Source: Streptomyces noursei
GTDB lineage: Bacteria > Actinomycetota > Actinomycetes > Streptomycetales > Streptomycetaceae
DNA: 64,000 nt
NCBI RefSeq assembly: GCF_001646665.1
Contig: NZ_LWBU01000300.1
Coordinates: 1 to 64,000, forward strand
Direction: 5' to 3'
Both the position numbers and the translations under genes were made by a program. Under the pieces are notes generated by a model. It was given only the letters and a program-made list of their open reading frames with translations, ran no database searches and was not told the origin of the DNA. Of this stretch, positions 7,902 through 16,371 are shown piece after piece. Position 1 is the stretch's first letter; every line of letters begins with the position of its first letter.

Positions 7902-8639
7902 TCAGGCGCCGGGCGCGGGCGGGGGCCCGGGCGTGGCCTGGGGGCCGGGCGGGGACCCCTCCGGGGCGGAGGCGGAGCGGCCGGGCGGGGCTGCGGGGGA
8001 GTGCGGGGCTGCGGGGCAGTGCGGGGTGTCGGGGGCGTGCGGGGTGTCCGGGGCGCCGATCTCCCGGGCGAGGGCCTCGTCCGCCCAGGCCAGCATCGCG
8101 GCGCGGGTGAAGGGCGCCGCGTACGCCGTCATCTGCACCGCCAGGCCGTCCAAGAACGCCGTCAGCCGCCAGGCCGCCGCCGCGGGATCCGCGCAGCGGA
8201 ACTCGCCCGCCGCCGCACCCTGCGCGATCACCTCGGTCAGCGCCGCCTTCCACTGCCGGTCGAGGTCCTGGGCGACCTCCCGCAGCGCCGGCTCGCGCAA
8301 CGCCGCCGCCCAGCCCTCGATCCACAGCCGCCACCCCTTGGCCCGGCCCGTCGGGGCGTACCAGCGCACCGCGGCCCGCAGCCGCCGGGCCGCGGTCGTA
8401 CGGCGGCCCAGCAGCCGCCGCAGATGTGCCAGGTCCCCCTCGGCGGCGTACGCGAAGGCGGCCGCGAGGAGCTTCTCCTTCGTCGAGAAGTGGTACAGGA
8501 CCAGCGCGTTGCTCACGCCCAGGGCGGACGCCACGTCGGCGATCCGCACCGCCGCCACGCCCCGCGCCTCGATCTGCTCGACCGCGGCCCGCAGCAGTTC
8601 CTCCCGCCGCTCGGCCACGCTCAACCGCACTCTGCCCAC
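7902..8639 (-). CDS. TetR/AcrR-family transcriptional regulator
   Basis: A 245-residue repressor-type protein. The N-terminal DNA-binding domain (residues about 8-60) contains the TetR helix-turn-helix VRIADVASALGVSNALVLYHF. The remainder is a helical ligand-binding domain. The last 45 residues are an unusual Pro/His/Ala-rich tail made of imperfect repeats (APDTPH, CPAAPH, SPAAP), likely disordered. The GTG start at 8639 is chosen because it gives a normal N-terminus. It is transcribed divergently from the MBL-fold gene at 8784, the simplest candidate target (inference). Confidence 0.88.
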   Translation of the reverse strand: MGRVRLSVAERREELLRAAVEQIEARGVAAVRIADVASALGVSNALVLYHFSTKEKLLAAAFAYAAEGDLAHLRRLLGRRTTAARRLRAAVRWYAPTGRAKGWRLWIEGWAAALREPALREVAQDLDRQWKAALTEVIAQGAAAGEFRCADPAAAAWRLTAFLDGLAVQMTAYAAPFTRAAMLAWADEALAREIGAPDTPHAPDTPHCPAAPHSPAAPPGRSASAPEGSPPGPQATPGPPPAPGA

Positions 8640-8783
8640 GCCGCCACCCTAGGGGGTGTCGCGGAGCCCGGGGGCGGGCTCCGGGGCACCGGGTGACCGG
8701 CCGCCCGCCCACCGCGACGGCCCCGGCCCGGCGCTGTCACACCCGCCGCCCATAATGGAGGGACCCTCACCACTGGAGGACCA

Positions 8784-9980
8784 GTGACCCGCACCGGCGT
8801 ACCGCACCAGCTCCGGTCCCACCTGCGTTCCCTGCGGCCCGCCGGCTTCGGCGCGGACGCCGCGGGAGAGCGGATGGAGCGGATCCGCCGCTCCCCGAAC
8901 TTCGCGGACGGCGTGTTCCGCAACCCGGTGGGGACCTCGCACAGACCGACCGGCTCGACCAGGGATTTCGCGAAGACCTACTTCGAGAAGGAGTCGCGGG
9001 CGCTGCGGGCGCCGTCCGGCCCCGTCCCCGTCCACCCGACCACCGTCGCCGATCTCGCCCGCCCCCCGGCCACCGGCCTGCGGGTGACCTGGATGGGCCA
9101 CTCCAGCGTGCTCGCCGAGGTGGACGGCCACCGGGTCCTCTTCGACCCGGTGTGGGGGGAGCGCTGCTCACCCTTCACCTTCGCGGGACCCAAGCGGCTG
9201 CACCCCGTCCCGCTGTCGCTCGCCGCGCTCGGGCCGGTCGACGTGGTCGTCATCTCGCACGACCACTACGACCACCTCGACCTGCCCACCATCCGCGCCC
9301 TCGCCGCCACAAAGACCCTCTTCGCCGTGCCGCTCGGCGTCGGCGCGCACCTGGAGCGCTGGGGCGTGCCCGCGTCCCGGCTGAGGGAGCTGGACTGGAA
9401 CGAGTCGACGGAGATCGGCGGCCTGCGGCTGACGGCCACCCCGGCCCGCCACTTCTGCGGCCGCGGCCTGCGCAACCAGCAGCACACCCTGTGGGCCTCC
9501 TGGGTCGTCGCGGGCCCGGAGCACCGCGTCTACCACAGCGGCGACACCGGCTATTTCGACGGCTTCCGGGAGATCGGCGCCGAACACGGCCCGTTCGACG
9601 CCACCATGATCCAGATCGGTGCGTACAGCGAGTTCTGGCCCGACATCCACATGACACCGGCCGAAGGCCTGCGGGCCCACCTCGACCTCCAGGGCGGCCG
9701 GGCGCACGGTGTGCTGCTGCCCATCCACTGGGGCACGTTCAACCTCGCCCCGCACGCGTGGGCGGAGCCGGGGGAGTGGACCAGGGACGCGGCCGGTGAG
9801 GCCGGGCAGCGGGTGGCCCTCCCGGTGCCGGGCCGGCCCTTCGAGCCCGGCGGGACGGTTCCGGACGATCCCTGGTGGCGGGCGGTCTCGAAGCCGCTCG
9901 CCCGCCCGTGGCGCCGCCCGGCGGCGACGGAGCCGGATCCCGGCGTCCGGGGCGGCCTCGACCTCGCCGGGGAGCGGTGA
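8784..9980 (+). CDS. MBL-fold metal-dependent hydrolase (NAPE-PLD/UlaG-like)
   Basis: A 398-residue metallo-beta-lactamase-fold protein. The metal motif HDHYDHLD lies near residue 160, with further ligands in SGDTGYFDG near 255 and LLPIHWGTF near 315. The N-terminal part (GTSHRPTGSTRDF, WMGHSSVLAEVDG) is typical of the NAPE-phospholipase-D-like subgroup that hydrolyses phosphodiester-type substrates. GTG at 8784 follows GGAGGACC. A CATAAT box near 8752 may be its -10. Divergent to the TetR gene. Confidence 0.85.
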   Translation: MTRTGVPHQLRSHLRSLRPAGFGADAAGERMERIRRSPNFADGVFRNPVGTSHRPTGSTRDFAKTYFEKESRALRAPSGPVPVHPTTVADLARPPATGLRVTWMGHSSVLAEVDGHRVLFDPVWGERCSPFTFAGPKRLHPVPLSLAALGPVDVVVISHDHYDHLDLPTIRALAATKTLFAVPLGVGAHLERWGVPASRLRELDWNESTEIGGLRLTATPARHFCGRGLRNQQHTLWASWVVAGPEHRVYHSGDTGYFDGFREIGAEHGPFDATMIQIGAYSEFWPDIHMTPAEGLRAHLDLQGGRAHGVLLPIHWGTFNLAPHAWAEPGEWTRDAAGEAGQRVALPVPGRPFEPGGTVPDDPWWRAVSKPLARPWRRPAATEPDPGVRGGLDLAGER

Positions 9981-10362
9981 CCCGGCCGGGACGTACGACC
10001 GGCTCGGGACCGGGCCGGTCCGTTACCACCCGCCCCGAGGGAGAACCGGTGCGGCCGGTCCACGGCTGCTGACACCGCGGTACCGGGGTCGGTCGCCGGG
10101 CCGCCGGGGCAACGGTAAGACGGTCAAGGGGAGTTGCCGTCGTGTTATCGGGCGGCCGTGCGACGCCTCATTCCGGAGCGGGACGTCAGGCGCGCAAGTC
10201 GCCCACCGGACAGACTTCGTGACGATTCGGCGACTACTGTGTGTGGTCGATGGGCAACAGTAGGCACATGTGACGCCAGACGCCTCTCCCGCGCCATCGA
10301 TCCCGAACATCCGCCTCCTCCGAAGCAGTTCTGTTCCTGGGGCCCACGTACCAAGGACGCCG
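9981..10362. other. intergenic region upstream of the conservon
   Basis: No gene is seen. A 7-bp inverted repeat, CTACTGT (10234-10240) and ACAGTAG (10257-10263), is the only obvious structure and could be an operator or leader hairpin for the conservon. The annotatable frame upstream of cvnA (from 10270) is rejected in favour of ATG 10363. Confidence 0.4.
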
Positions 10363-12204
10363 ATGTCTCGACTACGCGCACCCGCCGCGCGACCGGACCG
10401 CCGTGAAGGCGGGCGGCACGGCCGGCCGGGCGCCCGTCTCCTGCCGTACCCCGGCAGGACGCGCGCCGCAGCCTCCCCCTCCGCAGCCTCCCCCTCCCCG
10501 TCGCTCTCACCGGACGTCCGTTTACGTCCCCGGCTCCAGCGCGTCGCGGTGCTGCCGCCCGTCGTGGTGGCCCTGGGCGGGGCGGCCGCCGTGCTCGTCA
10601 CGATCCGCTCCACCGGCGCCACTCCGTCGCCCGCCCTGTGGGGCGCGCTCAGCGCCTCGGCGGCGCTCGCCGTGGCCGTCGTCGCTGCGGCCCTGCTCGC
10701 CGCCAACCGTGCGGCCACGGCCGTACGGGACCGGTGCGACGCCCTGAACCGGCGCAGCGCCCGTGGCCAGAACGAGCTGCGCGCCCTGGTCGAGCAGCTC
10801 CGCCGCGGGGAACGGCCGCCCGCCCGCCAGGGCGCGGCGCTGCCGTCCCCCGGCGGTGACCCGTTCGACCGGCTGACGGAGGAGCTGAGCCGGGCCCACG
10901 AGGTGGCCATGACGACCGTCGTGCAGGCGTCCCGGCTGTCCAGCAGCGTCGGCGACGAACAGAAGGTCGAGGTGTTCGTCAACCTCGCCCGGCGCCTGCA
11001 GTCGCTGGTGCACCGCGAGATCCAGCTCCTCGACGAGCTGGAGAACGAGGTGGAGGACCCGGAACTGCTCAAGGGCCTGTTCCACATCGACCACCTCGCC
11101 ACCCGCATCCGCCGGCACGCGGAGAACCTGGCCGTCCTCGGCGGGGCCGTCTCGCGCCGCCAGTGGTCCCACCCCGTCACCCTGACCGAGGTCCTGCGCT
11201 CCGCCGTCGCGGAGGTCGAGCACTACCCGAGGGTCAAGCTGGTGCCGCCGGTCGACGGCACCCTGCGCGGCCACGCCGTCGCCGACGTCATCCACCTGCT
11301 CGCCGAACTCGTCGAGAACGCCACCCTCTTCTCCGCGCCGCACACCCCGGTGCTGCTGCGGGCGCAGTACGTGACGGCCGGGCTCGCCGTCGAGGTGGAG
11401 GACCGCGGCCTGGGCATGTCCGCCGCCGAACTGGACAGGATGAACGCCCTGCTCGTCGACCCCGACCAGGTCAACGTGGCGCACCTGCTCCAGGACGGCC
11501 GGATCGGGCTGTTCGTCGTGTCGGCACTCGCCCGCCGGCACGGCATCGCCGTACGCCTCCAGTCCAACATCTTCGGTGGTGTCCAGGCGGTCCTGGTCCT
11601 TCCCCCGGGCCTGCTCGGCGCCGAGCCGGAGGGGCTCGTCCCGGCCCCCCGGCACCACGAACTGCAGGCGGGGCGGGCACCGGTCCCGGTGGAATGCGCG
11701 CCTGAGCCCACCACCGGGCACGCCCCCGGACAGCCGACCGGACAGCCGCCCGGGCCGGCACCCGAGGCGTGCCCCGCGGGCGCCGTGCCGGGCGTGCCGC
11801 ACGGACCCGGCGAGGCCGCGCCCGACGAACCGGCCGGCCCGCACCTGCCCGTACGCGGTGAACGGTCCGAGCGGCCGCCGCACACCGCGACGGCGCCGCC
11901 CGGTGCCCCGGGCCGCCCCCGGCTGCCCAAGCGGCGGGCGCAGGAGCACCTGGTCGCGCAGCTGCGCGACCCGCCGACCCCGCGCAGGGGCGACGACGCC
12001 GTGCACGACCCGGGCCTCATGGCTGCCTTCCGGCGCGGCATCGGCCTGGCCGAGTCCATGCCGGCGGTGTCCCGGGAACACGGTCCCGTCCCGCCCGAGG
12101 CCCCCGAGCCCCCCGCACCCCCGGCGCGTCCCCCGCTACCGGAGCGGCCCGCACCGGCGGGGCGCCCCGAACCGCACCGACACGACGAAGCGCACAAGGA
12201 GTAG
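10363..12204 (+). CDS. cvnA: conservon sensor-kinase-like protein CvnA
   Basis: A 613-residue membrane-bound histidine-kinase-like protein that heads a conservon. Residues about 48-105 hold two hydrophobic segments (VAVLPPVVVALGGAAAVLV and LWGALSASAALAVAVVAAAL). A coiled region follows, and a HATPase_c domain lies at about 275-420 (NLVENAT-like LVENATLFSAPHTPV; GLGMSA; RIGLFVVSALARRHG). The C-terminal 190 residues are Pro/Ala-rich and probably disordered. Start ATG 10363 is preceded by AAGGAC; the upstream in-frame codon at 10270 lacks a ribosome site. In conservons CvnA works with B, C and D as a membrane-associated G-protein-like switch affecting development or antibiotic production. Confidence 0.88.
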   Translation: MSRLRAPAARPDRREGGRHGRPGARLLPYPGRTRAAASPSAASPSPSLSPDVRLRPRLQRVAVLPPVVVALGGAAAVLVTIRSTGATPSPALWGALSASAALAVAVVAAALLAANRAATAVRDRCDALNRRSARGQNELRALVEQLRRGERPPARQGAALPSPGGDPFDRLTEELSRAHEVAMTTVVQASRLSSSVGDEQKVEVFVNLARRLQSLVHREIQLLDELENEVEDPELLKGLFHIDHLATRIRRHAENLAVLGGAVSRRQWSHPVTLTEVLRSAVAEVEHYPRVKLVPPVDGTLRGHAVADVIHLLAELVENATLFSAPHTPVLLRAQYVTAGLAVEVEDRGLGMSAAELDRMNALLVDPDQVNVAHLLQDGRIGLFVVSALARRHGIAVRLQSNIFGGVQAVLVLPPGLLGAEPEGLVPAPRHHELQAGRAPVPVECAPEPTTGHAPGQPTGQPPGPAPEACPAGAVPGVPHGPGEAAPDEPAGPHLPVRGERSERPPHTATAPPGAPGRPRLPKRRAQEHLVAQLRDPPTPRRGDDAVHDPGLMAAFRRGIGLAESMPAVSREHGPVPPEAPEPPAPPARPPLPERPAPAGRPEPHRHDEAHKE

Positions 12205-12211
12205 ATGCACC

Positions 12212-12643
12212 ATGGCGAGCGCTGTGCCGACCGGCCATTCCCCCGACCTCGACTGGCTGCTCGGCGGCCTGGTCCAGCGGGTGCCCCACACCCGCAGCGC
12301 GGTCCTGCTCTCCTCGGACGGCCTCGTGAAATCGGTGCACGGGCTCGACCCCGACAGCGCCGACCACATGGCCGCCCTGGCGTCCGGGCTGTACTCCCTG
12401 GGCCGCAGCGCCGGCAGCCGTTTCGGCGACGGCGGCGAGGTCCGGCAGGTGGTCGTCGAACTCGACTCCACCCTCCTGTTCGTCTCCACCGCCGGATCCG
12501 GCACCTGCCTGGCGGTACTGGCCGGCCGGGAGGCGGACGCCGCCGTCCTCGGCTACGAGATGACCATGCTGGTCAAGAGCGTGCGGCCCTATCTGATCAC
12601 CCCGGCCAGACACACGGCGGCGCCGGGCGGCCGGGGGCGCTGA
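12212..12643 (+). CDS. cvnB: conservon roadblock/LC7 protein CvnB
   Basis: A 143-residue roadblock/LC7-domain protein (LDWLLGGLVQRVPHTRSAVL, then GLVKSVHGLD; EMTMLVKSVRPYL at the end). Bacterial roadblock proteins are GTPase regulators similar to MglB. ATG at 12212 follows AAGGAG, which overlaps the cvnA stop region. It is the second gene of the A-B-C-D operon and is expected to bind the CvnD GTPase. Confidence 0.92.
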   Translation: MASAVPTGHSPDLDWLLGGLVQRVPHTRSAVLLSSDGLVKSVHGLDPDSADHMAALASGLYSLGRSAGSRFGDGGEVRQVVVELDSTLLFVSTAGSGTCLAVLAGREADAAVLGYEMTMLVKSVRPYLITPARHTAAPGGRGR

Positions 12644-12646
12644 CCC

Positions 12647-13018
12647 GTGCCACGCCGATACGACGGGCCGTGGCTCGACGACGCCGCCGGCCGGCTGGTC
12701 CGCCCGTACACGGTGAGCGGCGGGCGCACCCGGCCGACGGCCGCACTGGACCTGCTCTCCCTGGTGCGGGCCACCGGGACGGTGCCGCGCGCGCACCTGG
12801 GCCCCGAGCACACCCTGGCCCTGGGGCTGTGCGACGGGCCCACCTCGGTGGCCGAGGTCGCGGCGCACATGCGGTTGCCCGCCGTGGTCACCAAGGTGCT
12901 GCTCTCCGACCTCCTGGACTGCGGGGCGCTGACGGCGCGGGCGCCCCGCTCCTACGACACCCCGACCGATCGTTCCCTGCTGGAGGCAGTGCTCGATGGC
13001 CTACGACGACGGCTCTGA
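12647..13018 (+). CDS. cvnC: conservon DUF742 protein CvnC
   Basis: A 123-residue DUF742 protein with the family features RLVRPYTVSGGRTRP at residues 16-30 and VLLSDLLDCGAL near 85. It has a winged-helix-like C-terminal half and is an invariant conservon component that associates with CvnA. GTG at 12647 lies 3 bp after the cvnB stop. Its 3' end overlaps cvnD by 23 bp. Confidence 0.92.
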   Translation: MPRRYDGPWLDDAAGRLVRPYTVSGGRTRPTAALDLLSLVRATGTVPRAHLGPEHTLALGLCDGPTSVAEVAAHMRLPAVVTKVLLSDLLDCGALTARAPRSYDTPTDRSLLEAVLDGLRRRL

Positions 13019-13784
13019 GAACGGGGCCGAGGACCGGGCCGCGGCCCTTGTTCCGGACCCGGCGGAGCTCCGGACCTGGGCCGCCGACTTGGCGGAGGTC
13101 CGGATCCCGGCCCAGGTCCCGGCGGAGGTCCCGGCCCCGGCGGGGACCCCGGCCCCGGTCCCGGTGGAGGCTCCTGCCCCGCCGGCGGACCGGGACGCGT
13201 TCCCCACCGCCCTCAAGATCCTCGTCGCCGGCGGCTTCGGGGTCGGCAAGACGACCTTCGTCGGGGCGGTCAGCGAGATCGAGCCGCTGAGCACCGAGGA
13301 ACTGCTGACCACCGTGAGCGCCGCCACCGACAGCCTGGAGGGCGTCGAACGCAAGACGACCACCACCGTCGCGATGGACTTCGGCCGCATCGGCCTCGAC
13401 GACGGGCACGTGCTCTACCTCTTCGGCACACCCGGACAGGAACGCTTCTGGTTCCTCTGGGACGAACTGTCCGAGGGCGCCCTCGGAGCGGTGGTCCTCG
13501 CCGACACCCGGCGACTCCAGGCCGCCTTCCCGGCGGTGGACTTCTTCGAACGGCGCGGCATCCGCTTCCTGGTCGCCGTCAACGAGTTCGACGGCGCCCA
13601 CCACTACGAACCGGAGGAGGTGCGGGCGGCGATCGGCCTCGGGCCGGAGGTGCCGGTCGTGCTCTGCGACGCCCGGCTCGCCAGCTCCGGGATCCAGACC
13701 CTCGTCACCCTCGTCCAGCACCTGCTGGACACCTACCCGGCCCCGGCCCAGGCTCCGGCGCCGAGCCACGGAGCACCGACATGA
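12996..13784 (+). CDS. cvnD: conservon GTP-binding protein CvnD
   Basis: A 262-residue small Ras-like ATP/GTP-binding protein. Residues about 20-68 are a Pro/Val/Ala repeat linker unusual for the family. The GTPase domain follows: Walker A GGFGVGKTT near 79-87, the switch region TTTTVAMDFGRI, Walker B-like LFGTPGQERF near 145, and VAVNEFDG (NxxD base-recognition) near 192. It is the output switch of the conservon. The ATG lies inside cvnC. Confidence 0.92.
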   Translation: MAYDDGSENGAEDRAAALVPDPAELRTWAADLAEVRIPAQVPAEVPAPAGTPAPVPVEAPAPPADRDAFPTALKILVAGGFGVGKTTFVGAVSEIEPLSTEELLTTVSAATDSLEGVERKTTTTVAMDFGRIGLDDGHVLYLFGTPGQERFWFLWDELSEGALGAVVLADTRRLQAAFPAVDFFERRGIRFLVAVNEFDGAHHYEPEEVRAAIGLGPEVPVVLCDARLASSGIQTLVTLVQHLLDTYPAPAQAPAPSHGAPT

Positions 13785-14356
13785 CCTATGACCCGACCGG
13801 CCACCTGCTCCTCACCCCCGTCGACCGGGAGGCCCCGCTCCGGGTACGGCGGTTGCGGCAGCTCGGCATCGGGGAGCGTCCGGACCCCGAGTTCGACGAG
13901 TTCGCCGGCAAGCTCGCCGAGGTGACCGGCGCACCGTACGCCATGGTCAACTTCATCGACGAGAACCGGCAGTTCTTCGCCGGCCTGCGCACCCCGGACG
14001 GCACCCGGCCGGCCGGGGACACCGTCGCCGCGGTACCCGCCCGCGGCGCCGTCGGCCGGTACATGGCCCGCGACCACGGCTACTGCCCCCATGTGGTCGT
14101 ACGGCGCAAGGCACTGGTCCTGGAGGACGTCTGCGACTACCCGCGGTTCGCCGGAAACCCGGTCGTCGACGAACTGGGCGTCCGCTCCTACCTCGGCGCG
14201 CCCCTCATCGACCGTACGGGCACGGTCCTCGGCACGGTCTGCGTGGTCGACACCGCGCCGCGGCCGTGGGGCCGGCCGGGCCTGGAGACCATCAAATCGC
14301 TGGCGGCCGAGCTGGTGGAGCGGATCCACCGGCGGGAGCCCGACGGCCGGCCCTGA
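13781..14356 (+). CDS. GAF-domain protein, fifth gene of the conservon operon
   Basis: A 191-residue single GAF domain (about residues 25-185), with ATG overlapping the cvnD stop (ATGA). Landmarks are MVNFIDENRQFFAG, FAGNPVVDELGVRSYLGAPL and GTVLGTVCVVD. GAF domains bind small molecules or haem. Translational coupling to cvnD suggests it is a sensory input of this conservon (inference). No output domain is fused. Confidence 0.85.
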   Translation: MTYDPTGHLLLTPVDREAPLRVRRLRQLGIGERPDPEFDEFAGKLAEVTGAPYAMVNFIDENRQFFAGLRTPDGTRPAGDTVAAVPARGAVGRYMARDHGYCPHVVVRRKALVLEDVCDYPRFAGNPVVDELGVRSYLGAPLIDRTGTVLGTVCVVDTAPRPWGRPGLETIKSLAAELVERIHRREPDGRP

Positions 14357-14398
14357 CGCCTTCTTCCGCGCACCGGCGCACCGGGCGATGCTGAGGTG

Positions 14399-15265
14399 AT
14401 GTTCGAACACTTCGAAGCAACGACCGTCGGGACCGGGGAAGCGGACATCTTCGTCCGGTACGGGGGCGACGGGCCACCGGTCCTCCTGCTGCACGGTCAC
14501 CCCCGGACCTCCGCCACCTGGCACCGCGTCGCCCCGCTCCTGGCCGAGCGCGGCTTCACCGTCGTCTGCCCCGACCTGCGCGGCTACGGCCGCTCCCGCG
14601 GCCCGGCACCCACCGCCGACCACACCGCCCACTCCAAACGGGCGGTCGCCGGGGACCTGGTGCGGGTGATGGAGGCGCTGGGCCACGCGCGTTTCCACCT
14701 CGCCGGGCACGACCGCGGTGCCGCCGTCGCCCTCCGCCTCACGCTCGACCGTCCGGAGGCGGTGCGGCGCGCGGTGTTCCTGGACGGCCTTCCGCTCACC
14801 GAGCATCTCGCCCGGGTGGACGCGACGTTCGCGACCCAATGGTGGCACTGGTTCTTCTTCGCCCAGCCGGACATCCCCGAACGCGTCATCAACGCCGACC
14901 CCGACCGGTGGTACCGGGGCGACCCGAGCACCATGGGGCGGGAGAACCACGACGAGTGGCGCGCGGCCACCAGGAACCCGGACGTCGTCCGCGCCATGCT
15001 GGAGGACTACCGCGCCGGACTCACCGTCGACGCCCGCCACGAGGAGGCGGACAGGGCCGCCGGACGGCGGGTCCGCTGCCCCGCCCTGATCCTCTGGTCG
15101 CTGCGGGACGATCTGGAGGAGCTGTACGGCGACCCCGTCGCGATCTGGCGCGACTGGGCCGACGACGTACGCGGCCACGGCATCGACTCCGGGCACCACA
15201 TCGCCGAGGAGGCCCCCGAGGCCCTCGTCGCCGACCTGGCGGCCTTCTTCACGGCCGACGCATGA
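14399..15265 (+). CDS. alpha/beta hydrolase, haloacetate-dehalogenase/epoxide-hydrolase type
   Basis: A 288-residue alpha/beta hydrolase. The oxyanion motif is LLLHGHPRTSATWH (residues 25-38). The nucleophile elbow is GHDRGA near residue 103, with Asp as nucleophile, which marks the dehalogenase/epoxide-hydrolase branch and not serine esterases. A cap contains QWWHWFFF; the Asp/His pair comes at the end (DSGHHIAEEAP). Fluoroacetate/haloacetate dehalogenases have this layout including the cap Trp. Substrate unproven. The start is ATG 14399, just after an in-frame GTG at 14396 that could also serve. Confidence 0.82.
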   Translation: MFEHFEATTVGTGEADIFVRYGGDGPPVLLLHGHPRTSATWHRVAPLLAERGFTVVCPDLRGYGRSRGPAPTADHTAHSKRAVAGDLVRVMEALGHARFHLAGHDRGAAVALRLTLDRPEAVRRAVFLDGLPLTEHLARVDATFATQWWHWFFFAQPDIPERVINADPDRWYRGDPSTMGRENHDEWRAATRNPDVVRAMLEDYRAGLTVDARHEEADRAAGRRVRCPALILWSLRDDLEELYGDPVAIWRDWADDVRGHGIDSGHHIAEEAPEALVADLAAFFTADA

Positions 15266-15421
15266 CACGAGGACGCACCGCGGGGGTGGGACGGCAGGAA
15301 CCGGCCCGTGGTGGGTGAGGCGCGTCACAACTTCCCCACGGGCGGGGCCTCGTGTCACATTCCCGTGCTCCGGTCCGTCGGAAGGGTGAAGGCCCGTCAC
15401 ACGGAACGAGGGAGCAGCCCC

Positions 15422-15880
15422 ATGAAGGCTCGGATGGACAACCCGGCCACCGTCATCCCCGAGGTCATGCCCGCCATCCAGGATCTGATCAAGGCGGCGA
15501 AGAAGGGCGGTGTACCGGAGACCGTCCTGGAGCTGGTGCACCTGCGCGCCAGCCAGATCAACGGCTGCGGCTTCTGCGTCGATCTCGGCGCGCGCCAGGC
15601 GAAGAAGAGCGGCGTCAGCGACGAGCAGCTGCACGCGGTCGCCGCCTGGCGCGAGGCGCCCTACTTCAGCGACGCGGAGCGGGCGGCGCTGGCGCTTGCC
15701 GAGGCGGCCACCCGGCTCGCCGACACGCCGGACGCGGTGCCGGACCACGTGTGGGAGGAGGCCGCTCACCACTTCGACGAGCGCCAGCTCGCCTCGATCA
15801 TCCTGTGGGTGGCGACAACCAACTTCTTCAACCGGATCAACGTCACCGTCAAGCAGCCGGCGGGCGTGCCCGGCTGGTGA
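15422..15880 (+). CDS. carboxymuconolactone-decarboxylase/AhpD-like protein
   Basis: A 152-residue AhpD-like protein. The conserved C-x-x-C redox pair with following Asp is seen in NGCGFCVDLGARQAKKSG (about residues 48-65). Family members act as alkylhydroperoxidases or thiol-disulfide reductants. ATG 15422 follows CGAGGGAGC. It stands alone between a hydrolase and a gene-free stretch. Its physiological partner cannot be told from context. Confidence 0.88.
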   Translation: MKARMDNPATVIPEVMPAIQDLIKAAKKGGVPETVLELVHLRASQINGCGFCVDLGARQAKKSGVSDEQLHAVAAWREAPYFSDAERAALALAEAATRLADTPDAVPDHVWEEAAHHFDERQLASIILWVATTNFFNRINVTVKQPAGVPGW

Positions 15881-16186
15881 CCTCCGGGCGGCCGTGGGGC
15901 GCCGCGACCACCGGTCGCGGCGCGCCCGGCCTCCGTTCGGCGCCGTTGCCGGTGGCGGACCGTACAGCCCGGCCGCGGGTGGGCGCGGCGGCGCTCTGGG
16001 TCCTCGCCGACGCCGGGCGCCAGGCCGGCCCGCGTCGCCTGCTCGGCGCCCATGCCGGCCTCGCCACCCATCCCCGCTTCGGCGCCCATCCCCGCCTCGG
16101 CGGCTCACCGCCGGGCGGGCCCGCAGGCCGGGGCCCCGGCCCGTGTCATGGGCCGCCGACACGGGCCGGGCCGGCGGCGCAGCGCC
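15881..16186. other. intergenic stretch with no recognisable feature
   Basis: GC-rich sequence with short repeated modules of the type CGGCGCCCATCCC between 16040 and 16105. I see no gene, tRNA or clear terminator. Confidence 0.4.
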
Positions 16187-16371
16187 CTAGGTCGTGTCCG
16201 CAAAGTCTCGCCTGGCCCGCGGCGCCCGGCACGCGCTCCCCCAGAGGGGGGACCCCCAGCGGCGTTGTTGTCGGTCACCATGGCTCCCTCCTCCGCCTTG
16301 CGATCGCACGCACCGGACACCGCGACCCCCGCCCTCCGGGCGGACGCCGATACTTTGCGGACACTCCCTAG
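16187..16371. mobile_element. MITE-like non-coding insertion, 185 bp, with CTAG at both ends
   Basis: The left end CTAGGTCGTGTCCGCAAAGT (16187-16206) and the reverse complement of the right end CTAGGGAGTGTCCGCAAAGT (16352-16371) match at 18 of 20 bases, including a perfect 13-bp core (GTGTCCGCAAAGT). CTAG at both ends fits a 4-bp target duplication of the kind made by IS5-like elements. The interior has no transposase frame. The right CTAG supplies the TAG stop of the adjacent transketolase gene. Confidence 0.72.
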
